Shown here: piece after piece, positions 7,919 to 15,588 of the stretch | Position numbering within the stretch: the first letter of the stretch is position 1 | Layout of the letters: each line of letters starts with the position of its first letter | From: Oscillospiraceae bacterium | GTDB lineage: Bacteria > Bacillota > Clostridia > UBA1381 > UBA9506 | Assembly: GCA_015068855.1 (NCBI GenBank) | Contig: SVJS01000004.1 | Coordinates: 1-64,000 of the forward strand | Length of the DNA: 64,000 nucleotides | Direction: 5' to 3' | Notes under the pieces: model-generated | Database searches by the model: none | Told to the model about the DNA's origin: nothing | What the model saw: the letters and a program-made list of their open reading frames with translations, nothing else | Position numbers and translations under genes: made by a program

Positions 7919-9271
7919 TTATAAAACAAATCCCAGCGCTTCTGTTATGTTTTGTGCCGGGAGGATGCGCAATCCCTTAGGAATTTGCAGGTTTTTCACG
8001 TTGGCCTGCGGAATCAGGCATGCCTTAAAGCCAAGCTTTTCCACCTCGGCCAACCGGCGCTCCATCTGACTCACAGCACGCAATTCGCCGGTCAGACCAA
8101 TTTCGCCGATAGCGGCCAGATGCGAATCAATGGGCGTTGAACGAAATGCAGAGGCAATGGAAAGAGCCAGAGCCAGGTCAACGGCGGGTTCATCCAGCCG
8201 GATGCCGCCAACAATATTCACATACGCGTCCTGATTTTGCAGATTGAGCCCGACGCGTTTTTCCAAAACGGCAATCATCAGGTTTACACGGTTATAATCA
8301 ATGCCTGTTGCCATGCGCCTGGGAACGCCAAAGGAAGAGGTGCACAGCAGCGCTTGAATTTCAGCTAAAACAGGGCGCGTGCCCTCCATGGTGCAAACAA
8401 CGGCAGAACCGGGAGCAGAGTCAGGGCGACCCTCTAAGAGCATGGAGGAAGGATTTTCAACCTCACGCAGGCCGGCGCCCGTCATTTCAAAAACACCAAT
8501 TTCGTTGGTGGAGCCAAAGCGGTTTTTAACAGCCCGCAGCACACGGTAACTGTGGTTTCGCTCGCCCTCAAAATAGAGAACCGAGTCCACCATGTGTTCT
8601 AACACCTTAGGGCCGGCAATAGCGCCGTCTTTTGTGACATGGCCAACAATGAAGATGGCGGTTCCTGTTTCCTTGGCATAGCGCATCAGGGAGAGCGTAA
8701 CCTCACGGACCTGGCTGACGCTGCCCGGCGCCGAGGAAACATCGGGGTGATACATGGTTTGTATCGAGTCGATAATCAAAACATCGGGCTTAACCGATTC
8801 AACGGCGGCCCGAATTACGGTTATATCCGTTTCGGTCAGCACAAGATACTCGGCTTCTTTTTCTTGCAGGCGGTCGGCCCGCAATTTGAGCTGTTTTTCC
8901 GATTCCTCGCCGGAAACATAAAGCAACGAGGCTTGCTTGTCCAGATGGCCGGCTAATTGCAGAAGTAGGGTGGATTTTCCGATGCCCGGGTCGCCGCCTA
9001 CCAAAATCAGGGAGCCGCGGACAATGCCGCCGCCCAACACCCTATCGAGCTCACGGATACCGCAGGAAAAGCGCTGTTGGTCACTTGTGTCAACGCTGCT
9101 GAGACGCAAAGGCGTTGCAGAGGCAGCCGGGGCAGAACCTGCGGATTTTCTTTCAGTTCGGATGATTTCTTCTTCCAAGGTGTTCCAGGCATTGCAGCCG
9201 GGACATTTGCCCATCCATTTCGGGACCTCGTAACCGCATGCGGTACAGACAAATTTAGTTTTGGCTTTCAC
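7919..9271 (-). CDS. radA: DNA repair protein RadA
   Basis: A 450-residue RecA-like ATPase that promotes branch migration in recombination. A four-cysteine zinc finger lies at residues 9-26 (CTAC, CPGC). The Walker A motif GGDPGIGKSTLL follows near residue 95, then the RadA-specific KNRFGSTNEIG and a C-terminal Lon-protease-like domain. Two GTG starts are possible. The inner one at 9271 gives MKAKTKFVC, matching the usual RadA N-terminus, and has GGGAG at proper distance; the outer one at 9280 is too close to that site. Confidence 0.95.
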   Translation of the reverse strand: MKAKTKFVCTACGYEVPKWMGKCPGCNAWNTLEEEIIRTERKSAGSAPAASATPLRLSSVDTSDQQRFSCGIRELDRVLGGGIVRGSLILVGGDPGIGKSTLLLQLAGHLDKQASLLYVSGEESEKQLKLRADRLQEKEAEYLVLTETDITVIRAAVESVKPDVLIIDSIQTMYHPDVSSAPGSVSQVREVTLSLMRYAKETGTAIFIVGHVTKDGAIAGPKVLEHMVDSVLYFEGERNHSYRVLRAVKNRFGSTNEIGVFEMTGAGLREVENPSSMLLEGRPDSAPGSAVVCTMEGTRPVLAEIQALLCTSSFGVPRRMATGIDYNRVNLMIAVLEKRVGLNLQNQDAYVNIVGGIRLDEPAVDLALALSIASAFRSTPIDSHLAAIGEIGLTGELRAVSQMERRLAEVEKLGFKACLIPQANVKNLQIPKGLRILPAQNITEALGFVL

Positions 9272-9307
9272 AAAGGTCACGCTCCCTTCTACATGCCGGA
9301 GAGGATG

Positions 9308-11059
9308 TTAATCCTCGGCGATGGATGGCGGTAAAATTTCAATCGGTGGCGGGGTCGGGGTCTCAGGTTCCGGTTTTTCCGGGTCCTGGTCGGGTCTGGC
9401 CGGCGCACCTGTTTCGCCCTCGTCATCTGTGTCAGGATGAGTGGGCTCATCGCCCTCGGGGGGCTCGTCTCCCTCAGGGGCGTCGGTGGGGGCAGGACCC
9501 ACACCGATGAGTTCGATTTGTTCGGTTGGAACATAGGTGCTCTTGGCTAAAAATTCGCTTTTAACCACGCTGCCGTTCTCTTTGGTGATTTTATAGGTAT
9601 GGTATGTGCTGCCGCCGGCACCCTTTTGCTCGATTTCCACCGTGCCTTCGGGCAGGTCAGGCGTTTCCTTCTGCACGATTCTGGGGCCTGTGGTGGCGAT
9701 GCACTGAGACGAAATTTCAATGGTTTTGTTGGGGTTTGTTTTTGTGCCGTAAATCGAAATTGTGTTCACGCCGCCGGAAGCAGACGCCACAATTTTAACA
9801 GGAGCGTTAGTGTTGTTGGAAAACTTAAAATCAATGCTGCCGTAGGAAACGGTGGCATCACGACCCATGGGCACATAGGAAACGGGAAGCGAATGGTTTG
9901 TGCGCTGCACAATCGAAAGGTCGGCTAAAACAGCGGCGTTATACAGGGTTGAAGAAACCTGACAGATACCACCGCCAACACCGGGCTCAATCTTGTTTCC
10001 GACATATACATTGGCTATACGGAAGCCGCGGGCTACGGTACGGGGACCAACGGTGTCGTTATAAGAAAACACATCGCCGGGCTTAAGCACAACAGAGTTG
10101 ATTTTTTGAGAAGCCAGGCTCACGTTGTAGGAACGGGACACATCGCCGGCGTTATAATTGCTGCTGTAACGGCTTAGCCGGTCGGGAAACAGGGAAGCAT
10201 CCAGCGATTCCTTCGTTACGGCGGGCGCCGTCAGGGTAACGGGGATGCGAATCACTTCGCCGTCTGTGGCATCAATTAAGGTCTGCGCCTCGGCTGCATC
10301 AAAGGTGACGCCGGGTTTTTCGTCAACAAAAATGAGGCGTTGATTTTCAATGGAATATTGGGCATCCTGCGGTTGGCAGGCAACTTCGTTATACAGTTTT
10401 ACAGCATTGGGTTCTTCGGGCAGAATTTCCTCGTCTGTCAGCAGGAACACGGGATCTACGGCAAGGAACACAGAAGCCAGAAACCGCTCAGCGGTTTTGG
10501 CCGGGTCAATGCCAACGCCTGCAACGCCTCGGGTTACCACAAGGGTTTCGCCCTCCAAGGCATAGGAAAGCTGGCGGCCTGTTGTTATGCCTGTTTCGGC
10601 CAGCGCTTTAATGGCTTCTTGCAGGGGCGCCTCGTCGCAAAGCATGAGTGGCGGAAGATGGAGTCCATCACGCCGGATCGTGTAGATGGTTTTGAGACGG
10701 TCAATGGCGGAAAGGTCACCGCGGCCTGCTTCATAAGCGTTGCGAACGGTTTCGTCAAGATTTAACCGGCCGTTCATGGCAAGTAAATCCAACGTTTTTT
10801 CTTCTTCTCCATAGCGCAGGGTTATGGTGGGAGGCAGGGCGTTTGCATAACGCTCCGTGAGAGCCTCTTCTGCCTGCGTGATGGTCAACCCGCCCAGGGG
10901 AACGTCGCCAACAAAAACACCTTTATAAATGGTTTTGCTCATCAGAGCAACCACACTGTAAACACAGAGCGAAATCGCCAGAGCGAATACCGCGGCGCCC
11001 GTGATAATCAGGGGCAAAAATCGGCGTAAAGGACGCTCGGTACTATGTACGGTTTGCAT
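9308..11059 (-). CDS. VanW family membrane-anchored cell wall protein
   Basis: A 583-residue protein with one N-terminal membrane segment (about residues 16-38), two putative peptidoglycan-binding repeats (about 60-280), and a VanW domain (about 310-430) with LKPGDVFSYNDTVGPRT and GVGGGICQVSSTLYNA. A short beta-rich G5-like part and a proline- and glutamate-rich tail follow. VanW domains occur in glycopeptide-resistance clusters and in many clostridial surface proteins; the activity is not established. The ATG has an AGAGGTGAT site. It precedes radA by 28 bases in the same direction, but no functional link is evident. Confidence 0.85.
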   Translation of the reverse strand: MQTVHSTERPLRRFLPLIITGAAVFALAISLCVYSVVALMSKTIYKGVFVGDVPLGGLTITQAEEALTERYANALPPTITLRYGEEEKTLDLLAMNGRLNLDETVRNAYEAGRGDLSAIDRLKTIYTIRRDGLHLPPLMLCDEAPLQEAIKALAETGITTGRQLSYALEGETLVVTRGVAGVGIDPAKTAERFLASVFLAVDPVFLLTDEEILPEEPNAVKLYNEVACQPQDAQYSIENQRLIFVDEKPGVTFDAAEAQTLIDATDGEVIRIPVTLTAPAVTKESLDASLFPDRLSRYSSNYNAGDVSRSYNVSLASQKINSVVLKPGDVFSYNDTVGPRTVARGFRIANVYVGNKIEPGVGGGICQVSSTLYNAAVLADLSIVQRTNHSLPVSYVPMGRDATVSYGSIDFKFSNNTNAPVKIVASASGGVNTISIYGTKTNPNKTIEISSQCIATTGPRIVQKETPDLPEGTVEIEQKGAGGSTYHTYKITKENGSVVKSEFLAKSTYVPTEQIELIGVGPAPTDAPEGDEPPEGDEPTHPDTDDEGETGAPARPDQDPEKPEPETPTPPPIEILPPSIAED

Positions 11060-11140
11060 GTAATCACCTCTATGTATATTATAAATGTAAATAGTCCGTT
11101 TGTAAACTGTTTTCTTCTATTTTTAACGTGATTTTAACAT

Positions 11141-11181
11141 AAAAAGAAGCTGCCTTGAAAAATTCGTAAGACAGCTTCTGC
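11141..11181 (-). terminator. Terminator of the tspO-type gene
   Basis: On the minus strand AGAAGCTGTCTT pairs with AAGGCAGCTTCT and is followed by TTTTT. It begins right after the stop codon of the TspO-family gene. Confidence 0.85.
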
Positions 11182-11184
11182 AAA

Positions 11185-11682
11185 TTAACGGTTTAAGAGC
11201 CAGGTTGCCAGATTTAAGTAGCCGGCAAAGGTGACCCAAAGCCAATACGGGAGCATGAGCAAGCCCGCAGGGCGGCTGATGCGGTAGAATTTGGCGGTGG
11301 TAATGCCAACCACCAGCCACAACAAGAGCAAAACCCAAAAAGCGGCAAAGAGCATACCAAAGCGGAAATAGACGATGGGCCAGAGAAAATTCAGGACCAA
11401 GGACACGAGATAAAAGCGCAGGGCATCCTGCACGTAGGGCTTTTGTGGCCCCTTTCGATAGACAAGATAACTTGCAATGCCCATTAAAATGTACAAAATC
11501 GTCCAGACAATGGGGAACAAATAGCCCGGTGGAGAAAGCGGGGGCTTTTCCAAAGCAGCATACACCGAAAAGCTGTTCCGCGTTAAAAATGCGGCCAGAC
11601 CGCCCACGGCCAGGGGGAGAAGCACAAATGCGGTCAGCCGCAAGAGTTCTTTGGCGTTAATGACATGAAACGAATTTCCCAA
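11185..11682 (-). CDS. TspO/MBR family membrane protein
   Basis: A 165-residue protein with five hydrophobic helices and the aromatic-rich TspO pattern, including KPPLSPPGYLFPIVWTILYILMGIASYLV and the C-terminal LPYWLWVTFAGYLNLATW, shown here in pieces of the same chain. Bacterial TspO proteins bind porphyrins and related ligands and are linked to stress responses. A TTG start with GAGGTG about seven bases upstream is used. The gene is a single unit with its own terminator; a 7-bp hairpin (GTCACGC with GCGTGAC, 11700-11724) lies in its leader. Confidence 0.88.
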   Translation of the reverse strand: MGNSFHVINAKELLRLTAFVLLPLAVGGLAAFLTRNSFSVYAALEKPPLSPPGYLFPIVWTILYILMGIASYLVYRKGPQKPYVQDALRFYLVSLVLNFLWPIVYFRFGMLFAAFWVLLLLWLVVGITTAKFYRISRPAGLLMLPYWLWVTFAGYLNLATWLLNR

Positions 11683-11810
11683 AACAACACCTCATTCCGG
11701 TCACGCGTCTCTAAACGGCGTGACACATAAATTGAATCTCACAATAGAGTATATGCGTGTGTTTCGGGGCTTATACGGGGACAGGCCGAAAGGGCCTTAT
11801 TTTTATGGGT

Positions 11811-12119
11811 TTAATCCACGGGGATAATGAGTTCCTGGCCGATGGACAGGGCAGAAGACTCTAAATCATTCATCCACATAACCTTATCAATAAAGAGGCG
11901 CAAATCCATTCCCTCAGGACAATGGGGCTCGCAGATGTCCCACATGGTGTCGCCCGTGTCGGCAACCACCGTGATTTCATGAACGGTTGTTTCGGCCAGA
12001 GCGCCCACAGAGCTTACAAAGAGAAGAGCCAGGGCGGTTAAAACAATATATAATTTCATGCGTTGTTCTTTTGCTTTTTGAGAAAAAGAGCGAATTCGTT
12101 TTGTTCTTTCGGTCATCAT
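11811..12119 (-). CDS. YneA-like SOS cell-division inhibitor with LysM domain
   Basis: A 102-residue protein with a basic N-terminus, one membrane helix or signal anchor (about residues 21-43) and a LysM-like C-terminal domain (about 48-102, with GDTMWDIC and IGQELIIP). This layout is that of YneA, the Bacillus protein that halts septation during DNA damage. The promoter carries a perfect SOS box and a second near-perfect one, which independently supports the call. The ATG is followed by a second ATG and preceded by AAAGGAG. In Bacillus yneA is divergent from lexA; here that flank is occupied by the AT-rich island and no lexA is visible. Confidence 0.8.
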   Translation of the reverse strand: MMTERTKRIRSFSQKAKEQRMKLYIVLTALALLFVSSVGALAETTVHEITVVADTGDTMWDICEPHCPEGMDLRLFIDKVMWMNDLESSALSIGQELIIPVD

Positions 12120-12137
12120 CTGTCACAACTCCTTTAT

Positions 12138-12187
12138 CGAACTTTTGTTCGTATTTCAATTGTAACAGAACAAATGTACGGTGTCAA
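12138..12187 (-). promoter_or_regulatory. LexA-controlled sigma-A promoter of the yneA-like gene
   Basis: On the minus strand TTGACA (12182-12187) and TACAAT (12159-12164) are separated by exactly 17 bases. The palindrome CGAACTTTTGTTCG (12138-12151) just downstream of the -10 box matches the Gram-positive LexA site GAAC-N4-GTTC perfectly. A second copy with one mismatch, GAACAAATGTAC (12168-12179), lies between the -35 and -10 boxes. LexA bound here would block RNA polymerase. Confidence 0.9.
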
Positions 12188-12281
12188 CACTTTTTTTGAA
12201 AAAATTTTATTAACATCCAAAAAGATGTAAATAGTTGGCTCAGAATTTTTTATTTGCTCATTATCTGTAAATATGCTATAA

Positions 12282-12310
12282 TTGACACATACAGAATTTT
12301 ATTTTATAAA
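12282..12310 (+). promoter_or_regulatory. Putative promoter of the AT-rich island
   Basis: TTGACA (12282-12287) and TATAAA (12305-12310) are separated by 17 bases. The spacer and -10 box lie in the perfect inverted repeat AGAATTTTAT/ATAAAATTCT (12293-12315). If used, it gives a leader of about 220 bases before the first island gene. Confidence 0.6.
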
Positions 12311-12316
12311 ATTCTC

Positions 12317-12537
12317 AAGAGCTATCGCTCTTTTGCGCTCTTGCGAGCACGGTGTCAATTGACGGCGCCCTCTAAAATGCTCTTGCAAGCAAGTATTTTT
12401 ACTCCTGGTAAAACTAGCATCTAAAATGTACACTGATTTTATAAAGATTGTCGAAAAAAGTCGAAATTGTCGAAATGAGAAGTGTACGGTTTATGGTACT
12501 CGATTATTTGTATAATTATAGATAAAGGAGTGGTGTT
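12317..12537 (+). other. Long non-coding leader with short direct repeats
   Basis: No gene is visible in the 338 bases between the SOS promoter and the next start. It holds a hairpin AGAGC/GCTCT (12319-12332), two copies of GCTCTTGCRAGCA (12337-12349 and 12379-12391), two copies of TCTAAAATG (12371-12379 and 12420-12428), the palindrome GTCAATTGAC (12353-12362) and three copies of GTCGAAA (starting 12450, 12460 and 12469) about one helical turn apart. It may be a structured 5' leader, an operator region or a small RNA. Confidence 0.5.
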
Positions 12538-13539
12538 ATGAAATTATTTGGAGATTTTGAAGCTGTAAAGTTTTATGAGGAAAATTTGATTTTCATAACT
12601 CGGCGCGGATATCTTTATTATATTTTTAATCCTAAATATAATCGTTGGAGGAAACATAGTAATGCTGGAAATGATAGTATTACAGTTAGCAACTATGATG
12701 ATGTTAGCAAAAATGAACTTATTGATGCAATGCAAGGTATATTCCCTAAAAAAGAAACTGATTTTATGAGGTTATGTAATCCCGAACAGTTATGTATAAG
12801 AGATATGATAGATTTGCTCCGAGAGGATTATATGAGATATATGTCTGATAATTCAATCGCTTATACAGTCCATCAGTTTTTATTGGAGTCGGATGTGTGT
12901 CATAAATCTTTTTCGGAAATAAAAAAAGTTTTTGATAATGCACTTAAACTCCATCAAGAAAATGGGAAGGTTCTTACTCGAATTAAAGACCTTTGTCTGG
13001 CTATTATAGGCAGAGATATCTTTAAAAAAGAAATAGGTATAGTAGATGGTCACGACAGTTCATCGTATTTTTGGATTATGCCTGTAAGGGTTATAGACTA
13101 TTCGAATACGAATGAAATGGATAATGTTGCTGAAATGAGAAGTATAGAAATCTCAATTGAGGAAGACGATGTCAGTCAATACCTTACGCCTTTTCTGTAT
13201 AAGCATTATGATGATAACCTTGAAGCTAATAAAAAAAGAATTGAATATCAATGGACGGATGATGAGGGCAATGAACAAATTTCGGTTATAAATGGATTTG
13301 AGTGGTATTTGACATATAATTTCTTCAACTTTGATTCTATAGTGGCAATTTTAAAAGATATCAAAGATACGGTCAATGCTCTATCTTCAGGAAGAGAAAA
13401 CGAATTTACAGAAAAACTAAAAGATAAGGAAGTTGATCTTATTATTGATTTTTATCATCGGTTTACATACAGAATGGAATATATGATGAAAGTTGGTAAA
13501 GAAAAAGGATACGATTTAATATCTTTTATGGGACCATAA
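12538..13539 (+). CDS. Unrecognised acidic protein in AT-rich island
   Basis: A 333-residue soluble protein that I do not recognise. It has no signal peptide or membrane helix, is rich in acidic and aromatic residues, and appears mixed alpha/beta: an N-terminal beta-rich part (FITRRGYLYYIFNPKYNRW), a helical middle (about 100-170), an acidic stretch (EISIEEDDV) and a helical C-terminus (about 285-333). A good AAAGGAG site precedes the ATG. Codons are strongly AT-biased: hand counts in lines 12541, 12601 and 12661 give 14, 19 and 18 G+C per 60, against 36 per 60 in a polC line at 18601. This suggests recent acquisition. No catalytic motif is apparent. Confidence 0.75.
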   Translation: MKLFGDFEAVKFYEENLIFITRRGYLYYIFNPKYNRWRKHSNAGNDSITVSNYDDVSKNELIDAMQGIFPKKETDFMRLCNPEQLCIRDMIDLLREDYMRYMSDNSIAYTVHQFLLESDVCHKSFSEIKKVFDNALKLHQENGKVLTRIKDLCLAIIGRDIFKKEIGIVDGHDSSSYFWIMPVRVIDYSNTNEMDNVAEMRSIEISIEEDDVSQYLTPFLYKHYDDNLEANKKRIEYQWTDDEGNEQISVINGFEWYLTYNFFNFDSIVAILKDIKDTVNALSSGRENEFTEKLKDKEVDLIIDFYHRFTYRMEYMMKVGKEKGYDLISFMGP

Positions 13540-13680
13540 ATTTTTTTGTTCCGGTCTTAACACGAACAACTGCCCAATAAGGCTGGTATCTAGATTATAC
13601 AGTCTTTATAAAGTTTGATATACAAGGGACAAAAATTGTTTGTATTAAATATTGAGGAGAATTGAAAGGAGATAGATACA

Positions 13681-13836
13681 ATGAAAAAAACAGAGAAGAA
13701 GAGTAATAATAAAAATGCTGAAGTAAAGAAAACAAAAAATAAAATTGATTCGAAGAAAATAAACAATAAGGAACGAGCAAAATATGATGATATGCGTCAA
13801 ATAGATTGGTATCCTATTGACCCTTATTGTGATTGA
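13681..13836 (+). CDS. Small lysine-rich protein in AT-rich island
   Basis: A 51-residue reading frame preceded by GAAAGGAGA at normal spacing. The first 33 residues are very basic and low in complexity (Lys/Asn-rich); the last part, YDDMRQIDWYPIDPYCD, is aromatic and acidic, which makes random origin less likely. It lies 141 bases after the unknown 333-residue gene and 55 bases before the zinc-ribbon gene on the same strand. The function is unknown; a nucleic-acid-binding or antitoxin-like small partner is conceivable but unsupported. Confidence 0.55.
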   Translation: MKKTEKKSNNKNAEVKKTKNKIDSKKINNKERAKYDDMRQIDWYPIDPYCD

Positions 13837-13891
13837 TTAGTTTGTAGTTTTACAAAGTGTGATATATACGAAAATGGTAGGAGGAATTATA

Positions 13892-14665
13892 ATGGCACTA
13901 ATTAACTGTCCTAATTGTAATAAGGAAATAAGCGACAAAGCAAAAGTTTGTGTGGGATGTGGACATCAACTTATTGATGATGTAAATGCAGAAAAAACAA
14001 TGTTGAGTTGCCCTGAATGCGGTGCGTTTACTGATACTTTGACAGATATTTGTTCTAATTGTGGCTATCCGTTAAACTCACTTGAGATAAAATCAGATGG
14101 AAAACAGAAGTCCAAAAGAATATTTAAGAAGAAATGGTTTTGGGTTTCAGCCATATGTTTTGTGTTGTTAACTTCAATAGTATTGTTTGCATCAAATAAC
14201 ATAAGAACTGAAAACTACAATATAGAGATATGTACTGCGGTGGACGAAATAATGGCAGTGTCTGCTGATGCTGAAAATGTCGGTAATCAGATATGTTCTG
14301 TGTGGAATAATGCAATTTTTGATAAAGATAATGAAAATACTGCGAAATATACAAAAACTGCAAAAGACTTTAATGAAGCTTTAAGTAATCTGTTTGCTGA
14401 TGAAGAGTTTACAGGCAAGATTACAGACATTAGAAATAAGCAAAGCGAAATTGACACTTATCTTGGAAAACTTAAAAACCCTCCTGGAAAATTCGAAGAC
14501 GCATATGATGAGTTTAAAGAATTATATTATGCTTACTCTGATTATGTGGATTTCGTAATCTCGTGTAAGGGTAGTTATAATACATATACAGAAGATTTGT
14601 CTAAAAAGAGTTCGGTATTAATGGAAAGCTATAGAGAGATAAAAGTAGAATTGCTGGGTGAATAA
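13892..14665 (+). CDS. Double zinc-ribbon membrane protein
   Basis: A 257-residue protein with two N-terminal zinc ribbons (Cys6/9/20/23 and Cys40/43/54/57), a basic linker, one membrane helix (about residues 82-102) and a helical, probably extracytoplasmic C-terminal domain of about 150 residues. An ATG 11 codons upstream exists, but MALINCPNC is preceded by TAGGAGG and is the better start. The zinc ribbons would lie in the cytoplasm and the acidic helical domain outside. Such proteins are frequent accessory genes of unknown function. Codon use is as AT-rich as the two genes before it. Confidence 0.8.
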   Translation: MALINCPNCNKEISDKAKVCVGCGHQLIDDVNAEKTMLSCPECGAFTDTLTDICSNCGYPLNSLEIKSDGKQKSKRIFKKKWFWVSAICFVLLTSIVLFASNNIRTENYNIEICTAVDEIMAVSADAENVGNQICSVWNNAIFDKDNENTAKYTKTAKDFNEALSNLFADEEFTGKITDIRNKQSEIDTYLGKLKNPPGKFEDAYDEFKELYYAYSDYVDFVISCKGSYNTYTEDLSKKSSVLMESYREIKVELLGE

Positions 14666-14803
14666 TTTTTTGTCCCTAACTTGACAAAATCATATAATTG
14701 ATATATGCGCTTTTAGGGTTCTTTTTCAAATCCGTTTGCTTATTTGTGCTTAGCAGTCCGAAAAGAGAACGGGACTTTTGAAATTTTATTTTGAGGTGAT
14801 ACG

Positions 14804-15538
14804 ATGAAATTATTTACACTCGGGACAAGTCACGGCGCGACCGAAATCGGCAGGGTGTGCTCCGGCAATCTGGTAGAGGTAAACGGGGCTTATTATCTGT
14901 TTGACTGCGGTGGCAGCGTTGAGGCAAAAATGACAAACCACCAGTTGCCGATTGGCGAAATTAAAGCTGTGTTTATCTCACATATGCATGAAGACCATGC
15001 GGGGACCCTGTCTTCCATTGCAAAACGCTTTATTGTCTATCTGAACAGGGAAAAGTCAGTTAAAATGTATTTGCCGGAGCAAAACGGCATAGATGCCTTT
15101 CAAAACTGGCTGAAAGCCTTGCATCTTACGCCTGATGAAAAAATTGTGTCCTTTTTCGAGGTGCAGGCCGGGGAGATTTATCGTGATGAAAATATAACCG
15201 TCACGGCGATTCCGACGGCACATCTGGGGGGCGGAAAGTTCCCGAGTTTTGCCTATGTGATTGAGGCGCAGGGTAAAAAACTTTTATATACCGGTGATTT
15301 GGCGCTCGATTTTCATGACTATCCGGAGATTCTTTTTAAGGAAGAATTTGATACCGTTTTATCAGAGCTTGTGCATTTTGACTTTGAAAAGAATTTTGAA
15401 ACCATCTTAAAAACAAAGACGAAGAGACTGATTTTTACGCACATGTCTTTAACGAAAGCCGAACAGGTGAAAGAAAGAGAAGCGGAATTTCCGTTTGAGG
15501 TTATAATTGCAGAAGACGATATGTGCTTTGAAATTTAA
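14804..15538 (+). CDS. MBL-fold metallo-hydrolase
   Basis: A 244-residue metallo-beta-lactamase-fold protein of the RNase Z/PhnP-like kind. HMHEDH at residues 60-65 is the dinuclear metal site. Later elements are PTAHLGGG, LLYTGDLALD and the C-terminal FTHMS. The substrate is not predictable. Base composition returns to the chromosome average here, so this gene marks the right edge of the AT-rich island. The site GAGGTGAT precedes the ATG. Confidence 0.82.
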   Translation: MKLFTLGTSHGATEIGRVCSGNLVEVNGAYYLFDCGGSVEAKMTNHQLPIGEIKAVFISHMHEDHAGTLSSIAKRFIVYLNREKSVKMYLPEQNGIDAFQNWLKALHLTPDEKIVSFFEVQAGEIYRDENITVTAIPTAHLGGGKFPSFAYVIEAQGKKLLYTGDLALDFHDYPEILFKEEFDTVLSELVHFDFEKNFETILKTKTKRLIFTHMSLTKAEQVKEREAEFPFEVIIAEDDMCFEI

Positions 15539-15588
15539 TTAAAAGCAGAATGTCAAAATTGATTTTATAAAGAAGCAGGTGCTGGCTT

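Noticed and set aside
11783-11803. Terminator of the yneA-like gene
   Set aside because: The AGGCC/GGCCT hairpin has its T run on the plus strand, the wrong direction for the leftward gene.
12200-14780. Insertion sequence or prophage as source of the AT-rich island
   Set aside because: No transposase, integrase, phage gene, terminal inverted repeat or flanking target duplication could be identified.
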